A DNA stretch of 64,000 nt from Artocarpus heterophyllus (lineage: Eukaryota; Streptophyta; Magnoliopsida; Rosales; Moraceae), in assembly GCA_025403435.1 (NCBI GenBank), contig CM046337.1:441501-505500 (forward strand), in the 5' to 3' direction. The position numbers and the translations under genes are program-made. How positions within the stretch are numbered: the stretch's first letter is position 1; each line of letters opens with the position of its first letter. Shown one piece after another: positions 36,680 through 47,883 of the stretch. The notes under the pieces were generated by a model that was not told the DNA's origin, searched no databases, and saw nothing but the letters and a program-made list of their open reading frames with translations.

Positions 36680-36979
36680 CCTTTGGAGAATGAGCCGCTA
36701 GGATCACTCGGGTAGTCAACTTTTAGTTGTCGACAAACCCTCCCAGTACAATATCATCATCGGTCGGCCAACACTGAATGGCTTGAAGGCCATTGTTTCA
36801 ACATACCATCTAGCCATGAAATTTCTAACCGATGGCGGTTTTGGAGTGATACGCTCATCCCAGGCGAACTCTCAGACTTGTTACGCTAGTGCTGTTCGAG
36901 CAGCCTCAGCTCTGCACCATGGCGTCATGGCCATCTATTCGTCGATGAGACCGATCTTCCAACCGACCCGGCGTCGAAG

Positions 36980-38197
36980 ATGTTGGCAGACCTGGACCCC
37001 AGGTTTTTCGAGGAAGAGGTAAGGGCCACTCCGGTCGAAGACTTAGTGCCGTTCTCCCTAGATCCTAAAAGGCCTGAACGCACAGTCCAACTTGGATCAC
37101 AGCTACGACCTGAGATCCGGGCCAACCTGGAATGCCTTCTTTCCGAATATCGTGATGTTTTCGCATGGTCCCATGAGGACATGCCTGGCATTGATCCGAG
37201 CATTATCAGCCATTGGCTCAACGTACAACCTGGCCACAGACCGGTGATACAAAAACGGAGGGCGTTTAACCCGAAGAGATATGCTGCAATCAACGATGAA
37301 GTCCAGAAACTCCTCAAGACTGGATTCATCAGAGAGGTCAAATACCTGGAATGGTTAGCGAATGTTGTCCTCGTCAAGAAGGCGAACGGCAAATGGCGGG
37401 TCTGCATTGACTACACCGATCTCAACAAGCCCTGCCCGAAAGACTGCTTCCCACTTCCTCAGATAGACCAGCTCGTCGATGCCACGGCCGGCCACGAGCT
37501 TCTAAGCTTTATGGATGCATACTCCATGTACAATCAGATAAGGATGGCCGAGGAAGACCAAGTCAAGACCTCCTTCGTTACCAACCAGGGTTTGTACTGC
37601 TACGTCGTGATGCTGTTTGGCCTGAAGAACGCCGGGGCGACTTACCAACGCCTCGTCAATAAGATGTTTGCTCGGTTGATCAGAAAAACCATGGAGGTCT
37701 ACGTGGACGACATGTTGGTAAAATCTGTCCAAGCAAAAGACCACATGGCCGACATCCGAGTTAGCTTCGACATTCTCCAGGAATATGGGATGAAACTCAA
37801 CCCGACGAAATGCGCCTTCGGCGTCAGCTCGGGCAAATTCCTCAGATTTTTGGTCAATCAACGAGGAATCGAGGTCAACCTGGTGAAAGCCCAAGCAATT
37901 ATCGACATGCATTCTCCTCGGACTGTGAAGGACGTACAACGGCTCGCTGACATGGTGGCTGCCCTGTCAAGGTTTGTCTCCCGGGCTACCGACAAGTGCC
38001 ACCTTTTTTTCAAGGCACTTAAGGGGAGGTTTGAGTGGAGCAGGGAGTGTAAAGAAGCTTTTCAAAGCTTAAAGACTTACCTGGCTCTGCCCCCGCTCCT
38101 GTCCAAACCTTTGCCCGACGAAACTTTAACCGCCTATTTAGCCGTGTCAGAGAAAGCTGTTAGCTCGGTCTTGGTCCGAGACGAAGACGGGATCTAA
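36980..38197 (+). pseudogene. Tat-type reverse transcriptase
   Basis: A 405-codon open stretch. Motifs: VLVKKANGKWRVCIDYTDLN, DAYSMYNQI, GLKNAGATYQRLVNKMF, YVDDMLVKS, LNPTKCAFGV. The RNase H start (ETLTAYLAVSEKAVSSVLV) follows, and the frame ends at TAA 38195-38197. RNase H homology continues in the same frame past the stop (RPVYYTSHAF), with further stops. The upstream protease-RT linker is in another frame, so this is a fragment of a broken polyprotein. Confidence 0.85.
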
Positions 38198-38890
38198 AGA
38201 CCCGTTTATTATACCAGCCACGCATTCTAAGGTGCCGATGAGCGGTACCCACCACTGGAGAAGCTGGCTTTTGCCTTAATAACATCGGTCCGGAAGTTGC
38301 GACCATATTACGAAGGCCATACCATTAAGATCCCGACCAAGTTCCCTCTCCGGTAGGTTTTCCAGAGCCTGGAGATATCGGGCCGAATGGCCAAGTGGTC
38401 GGTTGAGCTAGGCTAATACGATGTACATTTCATGCCGAGAACGGCAATAAAAGCTCAAGTCCTGGCGGATTTTATTGCCAAATTCATGGAGGCCGGCAAG
38501 GCGACTCCACAAGTTGAGAAGTCACCCATTGAAGAGCCCGATGCAGCTGGCTGCAGTGAATGAGGTCTTTTCCCAGAACCGGACTAGAAACTGCACGTCG
38601 ACAGCTCTACCTGCATCGACGGATCAGAGGCTGGGCTAATTTTAACGAGCCCGGACGGGTACAAGGTCATCTATGCCCTTCGGTTTGACTTCAAGGCCTC
38701 TAACAATGAGGCGGAGTATGAAGCTCTGCTGGCCGGACTCCAAATCGCCCGAGATCTCGCGCGTCAACCGCCTCACCATCTACAGTGACTCAATGCTGGT
38801 GGTGCAGCAGGTCACCGGAGGATTTCAGGCCCGAGCAGACTTGATGGCAGCATATTTAAAGGAGGCAAAACAACTACTTAGGTAATTTAA
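38198..38890 (+). pseudogene. Tat-type RNase H remnant and additional archaeal-type RNase H
   Basis: Interrupted frames carry the end of the first RNase H (AFALITSVRKLRPYYEGH), then a second RNase H of archaeal type: NNEAEYEALLAGLQIA near 38703-38750 and NRLTIYSDSMLVVQQVTGGF near 38765-38823. The second domain is a hallmark of the Tat lineage. Frameshifts and stops make it non-functional. Confidence 0.75.
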
Positions 38891-38939
38891 GTCCTATTCT
38901 TTTAAGCAGATCCCCCGGTCAAAAAACGTAGAAGCCGAC

Positions 38940-40346
38940 TTGCTCGCCCGACTAGCTTCTAGATTGGGAGAAAGTGACTTGACGTCAGTCCCTATCGAAA
39001 GATTGTCCGAACCAAGCATCTTTAAAGAGGACCTAAGCCTGGCCGAGGAGCCGAGAAGTACCTGGATGGACCCGATCATCCGATACCTGACCACAGCCGA
39101 GTTGCCAGACGACCGAGAAGAAGCACGTCGGGTACGTAACGGCTCGGCCTGGTATTTGATGATCGGTGGGAAGTTATATCGGCGAGGCTACACTACGCCA
39201 TGCTTGAGATGCTTAGACCCCAAGGAGGCCGAGTATCTGATGAGCGAGATCCGCGAAGGCCTATGCAGCAATCATTCAAGAGGACGCTCTTTGGCCCAAA
39301 AGTGCCTCCGACAGGGATATTACTGGCCTACCATGCAGCAAGACTGTGGGAACTTTGCTCAGAAATGCCTCAAATACCAACAGTATGCTAGAATTCTCGG
39401 CTCCCACGCCGGGCCCCTCAATCCAGTAACCTCGGCAAGGCCATTCACAAAGTGGGCCATCGACTTGATCGGACCGCTCCCAACAGCCCGATCACAATTC
39501 AGGTACTGCATCGTGGCAATTGACTATGTTACGAAGTGGATCAAAGTTGAACCTTGTACCAACATGACCGAAGCCAAGTGTACCCACTTCGTGTAGAAGA
39601 ACATCATTTGTCGGTTCGGGATCCCGCACACCATTGTGACTGACAATGCTAAACAGTTTGAATCCTCGGGTCTATGTCGTCTATGCGAGAAGCTCAGCAT
39701 TAAGAAGGTCTTCTCCTTCCCGAGCTATCCGCAGAGTAACGGCTAGGTTGAGACCGTCAACAAGACAATCAAAGACAACCTGAAGAAAAAACTCGAGGGC
39801 CTTAAGGGTGCATGGATTGACGAACTCCCTTAGGTGCTCTGGGCATACCGAACAACCACCCGAACAGCGACCAACGAAACACCGTTTTTCCTCGTTTACG
39901 GGGCAGAGGCTGTCATCCCAGCCGAAGTAGGTTTGTCGAGCTTTAGAGTTGAACATTACGTGGAGACACCGAACGCGGAACTGATGATGGCTGAGCTTGA
40001 CCTTCTCAAAGAAAAGAGAAACCAGGCGGCAATTCGTAACGCAGCTCGAAACCAGGTGGTAGCTCGGTATTACAATAAAAGGGTTCAGCCCAGAAGCTTT
40101 AAGGTTGGTGACTTGGTGTTGAAGAAGGTCACGGTTCAACAACCCAGTCTCGGGTCCTTTGGTCCGAAGTGGGAAGGTCCGTTTAGAGTCGAAGACATCG
40201 TACGACCAGGCACGTACAGGTTGACCGACATGGAGGGGAATCAGCTCAGACATCCATGGAATGCCGAACTCTTAAAAAAGATTCTATTGTTAAAATTTAG
40301 AGCCAGACTCCTTTTTGACCTCTGGCCACAATTCTTTTGTAACTAG
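38940..40346 (+). pseudogene. Tat-type integrase, several stops
   Basis: Zinc-binding region with CSNHSRG and the CLKYQQYA segment. DDE core with WAIDLIGPLP, then a TAG at about 39594-39596, GIPHTIVTDNAKQF, YPQSNG followed by TAG, and VETVNKTIKDN. After a further stop comes the C-terminal part (LWAYRTTTRTATNETPF, YNKRVQPRSFKVGDLVLKKV, GPKWEGPFRVEDIV). In the H2C2 zinc finger the first paired Cys reads normally, but the motif is partly altered (KCLKYQQYA). Non-functional. Confidence 0.8.
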
Positions 40347-41187
40347 ACGTGTTGAACAGGGCTAGAAAAATACATGTACATATCACATTAATGGAGTACA
40401 ACTTTCCTATACCATTCCACATGAGTAATGTGTTTAAAGGAAAAGTAAATCCAAGATGCCACAACTCTAGCTTAGAGGACAAGACAATAACTCCCACCAA
40501 AGGAGAGTCATCCTTATTAAACCGGGCTGAGGGGCTGGTAGGTATACCGACCATGGGTTTGTCGCCGTACAAAAAACCCTTTAAGTTACTTGGCACAGTC
40601 CTGTGCCCGACGAGTTTTACACTTGTAAAGCTTCTTTAAAGCTTAAGCAAGTCTAAGGGGGTAACAGGGTAAGGGTGGTCATACACTCTATGCTCTACCC
40701 GACCGAGATTAGAAACCTAAACCTGCTTGGATTAATTAACCAAGCAGAGAAGGATAACTACTCGGGTTAACTGAGAACGAAGGTGCTATTCACCTCTGCT
40801 CGGACAACTCGACATCGAGCCGAGATTGAAACTTACATGCTCGAATTAACTGAGCGGACAAGGCAAACTCGAGCCAACTCTGGCTGATGAGTTCCCAACC
40901 TAAGATCCTCCCCGATAAGCACCTAACTTGGACAATAATGGTTACTTAACACTAGATGACAACAACCGGATGTCCGAGGAATGCCTCGCATCGAGGTGCA
41001 CCTAAAGTTAAGACTGTTAACCCGAGGACTCTTGCACTTGGAAAATTATGTGGGATGAAAAGTAAAACAAAACTACACGCAAGAATCCAATAAGAGCAAA
41101 ATAGGAAGTCTATTTATCAGGGAGGTACAAGGAAACCGGGCACCTCCCGAGCCCGAATACAAAAAAAAAATAATAAAAAATACAAGT
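40347..41187. other. Non-coding spacer of the Tat element
   Basis: This lies between the end of integrase and the antisense ORFs. It has short repeated words around CTCGG(A/G) and GAACTC and no ORF with recognisable content. A purine-rich run lies at 41157-41181. Confidence 0.5.
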
Positions 41188-41757
41188 TCAATCGGCCTGG
41201 GTCTCGCCCCAAGCAGCGTCCTCGCCTCCGCCTCTTACGGTGCTCTGTCCATCCCCGTCATCATCACCGTCTACCACGACGACCTCGTCCTCTTCCCCCC
41301 GCTGTTGCTCGGCATCGTCTTGGTCGGGCTCAACGATGACCGACCAGTCAAATCCCGCTGCCTCGGGGTGCTTCTCGATCAGGTACTCACGGAGGTCTGT
41401 CATGCCGTGGTAATAGAGATCAGCATACTCCGAGGATGTTTTAAATTCTTCGACCGCACCGGCCAGACAACCAGGGAGCTCGGCAACAAGGTGCTGGTGC
41501 TCCGCTTGCAGGGTTGTGAGCTGCCCCTTAAGCCATGCAACTTTATCCTCCGCCTCTCTGAGCTGCCTCGCTACCTCCTGGGCCTCGGCCTTCACCTTCC
41601 GGGCTTCCTCCTCGGCGTGTGAGAGGGATTCCTTCGCTCGATCCAACTCAATGCTCTTATCATTGAGCTTCTTGTCAGAATCTTGCATCCGGAGGATGGT
41701 CTTCTTATGCATCTCCTTCTCTTTGTGGACCTCCCTTATTCCGGTGGAGTACACCAT
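41188..41757 (-). CDS. Antisense coiled-coil ORF of the Tat element
   Basis: 189 codons, open. The first two thirds is a heptad-like charged helix (KKLNDKSIELDRAKESLSHA, EARKVKAEAQEVARQLREAE, WLKGQLTTLQAEHQHLVAEL). An acidic tail rich in D, E and G follows. It lies opposite to gag-pol and downstream of integrase, where Tat elements often carry antisense ORFs. It is probably the C-terminal part of the same antisense gene as 42670-43286, with intervening frame breaks. The function of such ORFs is not known. The start codon is uncertain. Confidence 0.55.
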   Translation of the reverse strand: MVYSTGIREVHKEKEMHKKTILRMQDSDKKLNDKSIELDRAKESLSHAEEEARKVKAEAQEVARQLREAEDKVAWLKGQLTTLQAEHQHLVAELPGCLAGAVEEFKTSSEYADLYYHGMTDLREYLIEKHPEAAGFDWSVIVEPDQDDAEQQRGEEDEVVVVDGDDDGDGQSTVRGGGEDAAWGETQAD

Positions 41758-42669
41758 GTGCAGAACGACGCTTACCTACAAGAAAAGGAGTCAGTCCTCG
41801 ATAACATGATAAAAGGAATCCAACTATTGGTAAGCTCGGAAGGCCGTGTTGTAGAGACTCTGGAAGTCTTCCCCCCGGATGTTCATGAAAAAATCATCCT
41901 GAGTAACTGCATCTCTAAGGCGTTCCAGAACGACGCCACGGTAGTTCGAACGCCTTCTCTGCACGTCCTCGGACCAGCCTCTGGCAGCCTCGCATGCTAG
42001 AGTGCCCTCTGGCGAGGCTCTGGTCAGTTGTGGCGGAGGTTGTGGGACATGGACTGATGTGGAGACCTGCCTGGTATGGGTTGGAAGCTCGGACCTCGGT
42101 GTTCGCTTACGCTTTCTTCCAGTGTCGACTACCTTGCCCTTCTGCTTCCTTAACTAGCCATCTGGGCGCGTCTGTCGGCGTGGGAGGTCGGTGCCGTCAT
42201 TTCTGCACAAGAAAATGCAAAGTCAAAGCAAGGTCGGGATAAGAAAAGATGACATAAAAAATAAAATTCCAAGCTGACCTCCGATCCGGAGTTGGCGAGA
42301 CGGGTATAGGAACCTAATCACGTCCTCGAGGTCCTCGTCGGCTACAGGTGGCCTTGTATCGAAAGAGCCACTGGATGAGTCCTCAGAACTGGACGTAGAA
42401 GGCTCCCGCGTCGGCCACCCGGACCGGGAAGTGCTTGGCCCCGGAACGTCCGCGGCACTTGGACGAGCAATTGTAACCTGCCCAGCCGCCCAGGCAGGAT
42501 GGACAGCTCGGGGAAGACTGTTGGACTCCCCAAACTAGCCATAACCGGATAAGGTGTCCTTCCTCAGAAGGAAGGACTGTTGTCTGGTAGATTCCAGCTT
42601 CTCGAACAGCTCGTCCACTGCCCTGATTACGAGGCTCGGTGCCCAAGGACGCTTGGTCCAAACGTGCCC

Positions 42670-43286
42670 CTACTCGAACGACCTCGGCACTTGCTGATCC
42701 TCGGGGACGGTCTCACCGGCTCGGGTTAGAAAGTTCCCCCCGGCGTAGAAACACTCGTACTTCCATAATTTGTCCGAGTCAGGGTTGCCCAGGATAAAAT
42801 CCTTCCGGAAGCCGGTGAAGTAGTACCAGCCAAACTGTCGAGGAAGCTTCTTCATCTTGAATACTTGTTTGAAGGCCTCCAGCGGCATCTCGGTACTCCG
42901 GTGGTACTTCCATAGAATGTACATCCGATCAGCGACCTATAGCTGTTCGGGTTCAATTGAGCCAGACACACGTTGAAGTCGTTGAGTGTCCGGCGGAGAA
43001 AGCGGTGCAACGGTAGATGCAGCCCAGCCCTGAAGAACTCAGCATAGAGCGTGATGAATCCCTCTAGCGCGTCTAAGGGTGAATCTCCCTCACCGGGGAT
43101 GATGAGAATCGCATCGTATGGGATGCCATACTCGGCGCGTAGGTTCTCTAACCTCGACTCCGTGATAGCACTCGTATAGCCTGCTGCTGAGGTTTGCCCA
43201 GGTCGGCTTACCCGATATACCGTCATACCCTGAACGCGGGTGACCTGGACCTGCTGCTCCATCTCCTGCTGCTCTGCCTCTGCCAC
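42670..43286 (-). pseudogene. Antisense ORF resembling the 'putative gypsy type transposon' domain (PF04195-like)
   Basis: From 43286 the minus strand encodes RLENLRAEYGIPYDAILIIP, the segment FFRAGLHLPLHRFLRRTLND, and LNPNSYRSLIG. A frameshift near 42920 leads into LPRQFGWYYFTGFRKDFIL and LWKYECFYAGGNFL, ending at 42670. The pattern (charged N-terminus, GLHLPLHRFL, LNPNSYR) fits the plant domain annotated as putative gypsy-type transposase. The start side lies close to the insertion at 43325, so the N-terminus may be split by it. Confidence 0.6.
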
Positions 43287-43324
43287 CTCGGCTGCATGCT
43301 CCTCATCGGAGACGTCAACCGTGA

Positions 43325-44273
43325 TGTAACGCCCCTATATGGGGGTTAACAGTTTTTAATGAGATAAAATAAAAATAAATAATAAAAGTAAAACCTTAAA
43401 GATTAAAATTTGCCCGGGATTTAAATGAAAACTCTCAACTCAAAAATAAAAATATAAACGACAAATAAACCACAGTTTTAATGTAGCACCTTAAATTTAA
43501 TAATATAAACTGTTGTCATCATCATTTTAACCCTCAACACATTGTAATACAGTCACAGAAAGTAACAATTGATGCTTACATTATCATGAAGAACATTCTC
43601 AACGATTGAAGCAGTCCCAATGTAATATAGTTACATCACTTCCTCAACTATATTTCTCGTAGCCACCTCACACTTAGTGAGTCCTGAAAAGATATAAACA
43701 TAAGGGAATGAGCGACACTATGCTCAGTAGAGAAAGCCATTACTCACCTCTATCATTACCACATTAAAATCTGCATGGTTAGTAAGTCACATCATATTTC
43801 AGATTATGAGGTTTATTATGATCACATCTTATGGATACCGTAGTTAATCATTACCAAGTGTCATAATTACACATTTATACAAATATTACCAATCATCATT
43901 GTTCCTAGGTATCCATGTTAAATTGAGTATCACTCAACTCATCGAAACCCAAATGGGCGCACTTGATCACCCTATAAACATTCCAAGGGTGTTCCGGTGA
44001 GGGGACATCAAGCCCCGAGTCCTCACCAAATCGATTCCTGTACAGTGTGTTCTGGGACTTTCAACCCAAGGAAGCGTCATCGCCTTCCCCCTATTTTACC
44101 TTTTAGGGTATTCATGCCCAAGGACGTAACCGTCGCCCTCTTCATGTCTCACAATTTCTCTATATTGAATCATTATTAATAGAGTTAGTTTTCCTAACCA
44201 TGCTTCTCAATTTATAACATGTGTCAATTTATTATGTTCCTCGCCGTACAATACAAGACGAGTTGTGACACCC
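43325..44273 (-). repeat. 3' LTR of the LOG-carrying element, distal part
   Basis: On the plus strand this runs from TGTAACGCCCC to ACAAGACGAGT. It matches, in inverted orientation, the end of the solo LTR (45725-46464 joined to 57886-58079) and the start of the LTR at 63759-64000. It is separated from its other part (58080-59496) by the inserted solo LTR. The two parts rejoin across the 5-bp duplication CGAGT. Confidence 0.9.
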
Positions 44274-45132
44274 GTTATTCTCCTAAGGGTATTAAGGTAA
44301 TTAGATTAATTACCTAGTATATATATAAAAAAAAATCAGAAAATCTCTCATAATTCGAAACTCTCTCTCTCTCTACTTTCTCTCTCTAAAAAATTCTCTC
44401 TCTCTCCTCAAAGATCGTCTGAGATTTCGGCATCCGTTTTCGACACCTCCCGCACCAATGGAAAGCTCTCGACTAGCTGAGTCCAACGAGGTGCCGCGCC
44501 GCCCAAAACGCCGCCGGAGGAGACCACACGCGCCGCCCAAAGTGGCGGCAAAACCCATTTCTTTCCGACGAGATATCTTCGCCGTCCGACGTCCGATCGA
44601 CGTGATTCTTGTTCCTACACGACCACCGTGATGAGAGGAACAAAACCCACCCTTGGTGGCAGCTCAACAACCGCCGGATTGCTCCGCCCGCCTATTGCCG
44701 CCGTGCACCGCCGCCCCCATGGTGGAACTCCGCCTTGCCGGAGGAGGTGATTGACACCACCCCTCCCAATGAGTTCAGAGGATCAAGGGGAGTAAAACCC
44801 CTCGATCAATTGCACGGAAGGAGCCGGTTTCGCCGGAGAACGGCCAACGCCGCCGTCAACCGCCGCGGGAGTCTCCGTTTTGGCTCTTCCCAGCCACGTT
44901 TCTTCAAATTGGATGAGGGGAAATGCTCATAGGAGGATGGGTAGCAAAAGCCCTCAGCCAATTTCAGGTTTCCATCGTCGGAGAATCAAGATCGGAGCTC
45001 ATCCATTTCTATCGACGTTGTACTTCACGACCCGCTATGTTAGAGGCAGAATTGGGTGAAATTGACCCCGCCATTGGACTCAGAAGGGTCGATTTAGGGG
45101 GGGTAGGCCCGAGCCCAGCTGCCAACGGACCC

Positions 45133-45210
45133 CGATTGACGCCGGTCAACGACGGTCAAAGTCGGTCAACGCCGGTCAACGGTGGTCAACGCCGGTCAAC
45201 GGCCGGTCAA
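45133..45210. promoter_or_regulatory. 10-bp-phased array of W-box cores in the solo LTR
   Basis: GGTCAA (reverse complement TTGACC, the W-box core bound by WRKY factors) occurs at 45144, 45154, 45164, 45174, 45184, 45194 and 45205. Steps are 10 bp, the last one 11. TTGACG also occurs at about 45136 on the plus strand. Regulatory function is inference. Confidence 0.55.
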
Positions 45211-46464
45211 AGGCCAAAATGGGATTTTGTGATCCGGACCTCCGATCGAAGATCCGAGACCGCCTCCTGACTCGTTTCGATGCTCTGGATGCAATGGTGA
45301 CCTCCGTTTGAGCAAATTTCTCTCTGATGAAAATCATCCGGTACCGACTGCACGCGAATCGAGGCGATTCAAACAGCAGTATCGGAGTCCAGAATGACGT
45401 TTTCAAGAATGTATGATCTCCAGGAAGCATTCCTAGCCATTCATAGTCGCTCGAGGAGCACTACCGAGGATGCTTCGTAGATACAGCGAGATACAACTGG
45501 ATCTGCTTTGCTTGGAGTTTAAGATCAAGGGAGTATGGAGCTAACGTTAATTGATTCCAGGATTAAGAGACTGTTGATAAGCTTGAAAGGTAGGGATTCT
45601 ATTACTCATCTTTTGAGAGGTTTTTATAGAATTAAAATTGATTGTTTTGCCGCAATATATATATATCTATGTTGAACTGATATTATATGATTATCACATA
45701 TGAAACTATGACATGGACTCGTCTTGTGTTGTACGGCGAGGAACATAATGAATTGACACATGTTATAAATTGAGAAGCATGGTTAGGAAAACTAACTCTA
45801 TTAATAATGATTCAATATAGAGAAATTGTGAGACATGAAGAGGGCGACGGTTACGTCCTTGGGCATGAATACCCTAAAAGGTAAAATAGGGGGAAGGCGA
45901 TGACGCTTCCTTGGGTTGAAAGTCCCAGAACACACTGTACAGGAATCGATTTGGTGAGGACTCGGGGCTTGATGTCCCCTCACCGGAACACCCTTGGAAT
46001 GTTTATAGGGTGATCAAGTGCGCCCATTTGGGTTTCGATGAGTTGAGTGATACTCAATTTAACATGGATACCTAGGAACAATGATGATTGGTAATATTTG
46101 TATAAATGTGTAATTATGACACTTGGTAATGATTAACTACGGTATCCATAAGATGTGATCATAATAAACCTCATAATCTGAAATATGATGTGACTTACTA
46201 ACCATGCAGATTTTAATGTGGTAATGATAGAGGTGAGTAATAGCTTTCTCTACTGAGCATAGTGTTGCTCATTCCCTTATGTTTATATCTTTTCAGGACT
46301 CACTAAGTGTGAGGTGGCTACGAGAAATATAGTTGAGGACGTGATGTAGCTATATTACATTGGGACTGCTTCAATCGTTGAGAATGTTCTTCATGATAAT
46401 GTAAGCATCAATTGTTACTTCTGTGACTGTATTATAATGTGTTGAGGGTTAAAATGATGATGAC

Positions 46465-47765
46465 TGATAACTCTAGTTTATAGAGTTATTTGGCCACTTT
46501 TAATTAACGAATATTACTATGTTTTTGAGAAAAATTACATGAAACATCCAACTTTTTCATAAAAGCATGATTTATTGATGTAGGTTGAAGAAAGAAAGAA
46601 AACAAAACAAAAGGGAGCAAGAGCACAAGAAAGCAGAGTTGAAGCGCCGCGGCGCCCAAAGAGCAGCGTCGCGGCGCCCGTTGAAAGTGCAAGAATGGCA
46701 GAAACTCAGCGCCGCGGCGCTGGGGAAGGAGCGCCGCGGCGCTACGGCGGAAAAGAAGAGAAAAACAGAGGAGCAGCGCCGCAGCGCTGGAAAAGAAGGG
46801 CCGCGGCGCCAGAGTGATACTGAACTACGTTTTTTGGACGCAAAAACAGGGGATTTGTTATTTTAAGAGTAGTATAAATAGATAGTTTTGGGTAGCTAGG
46901 TTATCAGTTAATTTTGGAGAGCGTTGTTTATTTTTCTTAGGAGCCGTCAAGCATTCCGGAGTAAGAAGTAAAGAATTGGTGACAGAATTTCTTGCTCTCT
47001 TAACTCTTGATGTTTGATTCAATTAAATTTTCAGATTTTATTTCTTTTTCAATTATGTTCTAATTTTCTTAGTTAGGGCTATGATGTAACCTAATCATGA
47101 CAATGTGAATTTCATATTTATGCACCATAATTGATTTTATTCATGTGAGTTATGTGTTATTATGTTTAATGCTTTTAAATGATTAGCTACCATTTAAATG
47201 ATCTGATGTGCATGTTCAAAACTGAGAAGGGAGAATTATGCAAATGCTTCATCTAACATATAACCATGAATTAAATATGGATAGAGATATACCATATTAT
47301 TTGTGTGGCTTCATTTGGAAAGTTCATGAATCCTAATGCATTCTGATTTATTTAAATTCACATAGAGATATAGTGAGTTAATAAACTGAGTAGGTTTGCT
47401 ATACCTAGAGATAGGATAGTAAATAATTTAGGAATTTCCGTCATCACATGTGTATTATTGATTGGGTTGCGTAATTTTATGAAATTCATATCTAGTGATT
47501 ATGGTGAAATCAAATGCCTTAACGCCTTGTCTTATTGAAGTATCTTTTGAGATTGATTGCAATTTTTATTTTTAATTTAGTACTCTAGTTCAGTAAATTA
47601 TTTAATCACAACCTCATATGATCAACTAGATAAACCTTAGAGTTAATCCAATTTTAGTACTTAGTTAGATTATTATACAACAGTCCCTGTGAGACGATAC
47701 TCTTACTCACTATTGTATTACTTGATCGATAACGTGCACTTGCGTTAGTGGATTTTATGCGAACA
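46465..47765 (+). repeat. Athila 5' LTR
   Basis: 1301 bp, TGATAACTC to GCGAACA. TATA box TATAAATA at 46873-46880. Six copies of the GC palindrome AGCGCCGCGGCGCT or variants lie upstream of the TATA box, at 46643-46810. Confidence 0.95.
46643..46810. promoter_or_regulatory. Cluster of six GC-rich 14-bp palindromes in the Athila LTR (U3)
   Basis: The consensus AGCGCCGCGGCGCT is its own reverse complement. Copies: 46643-46656, 46665-46678 (one change), 46708-46721 (perfect), 46730-46743 (perfect), 46775-46788 (one change), and 46798-46810 (partial). They are separated by unrelated AT- and purine-rich spacers and end about 60 bases before the TATA box. The 3' LTR holds the same set. Function is unknown; a role as U3 enhancer is inference. 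Confidence 0.8.
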
Positions 47766-47883
47766 AGTTTTTGGCGCCGTTGCTGGGGACTATTTGTTTA
47801 ATACTAATTAATATTAATACCGGATAACCCTTGATTTAATCTAGTTTCTTTTATTTTGTTCACTTTTAGGAGTGCATTGGTGT

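Larger units (their letters stand above)
33921..43324 (+). mobile_element. Decayed Tat-type Ty3/Gypsy element, 3' part interrupted by the level-1 insertion
   Basis: One LTR (about 33921-34550) is followed by a TTTTGGCGCTAGAA leader, then gag, protease, RT, RNase H, a second (archaeal-type) RNase H, integrase, and ORFs on the opposite strand. The RT signature YVDDMLVKS, the extra RNase H and the antisense ORFs together point to the Tat lineage. Many in-frame stops and frameshifts show it is old. GC content is clearly higher than in the flanks. It is cut at 43325 by the LTR of another element. The rest of its antisense ORF and its 3' LTR should lie beyond the right end of the window. Confidence 0.85.

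Noticed and set aside
44609..45270. Two overlapping ORFs (107 and 115 codons) in the solo LTR
   Set aside because: They are proline/arginine-rich by composition, overlap, lie in an LTR and include the W-box repeat. No recognisable domain.
46585..46866. 93-codon ORF in both Athila LTRs
   Set aside because: Its sequence is the direct translation of the palindrome cluster and purine-rich spacers. It is low-complexity and lies in U3 upstream of the TATA box.
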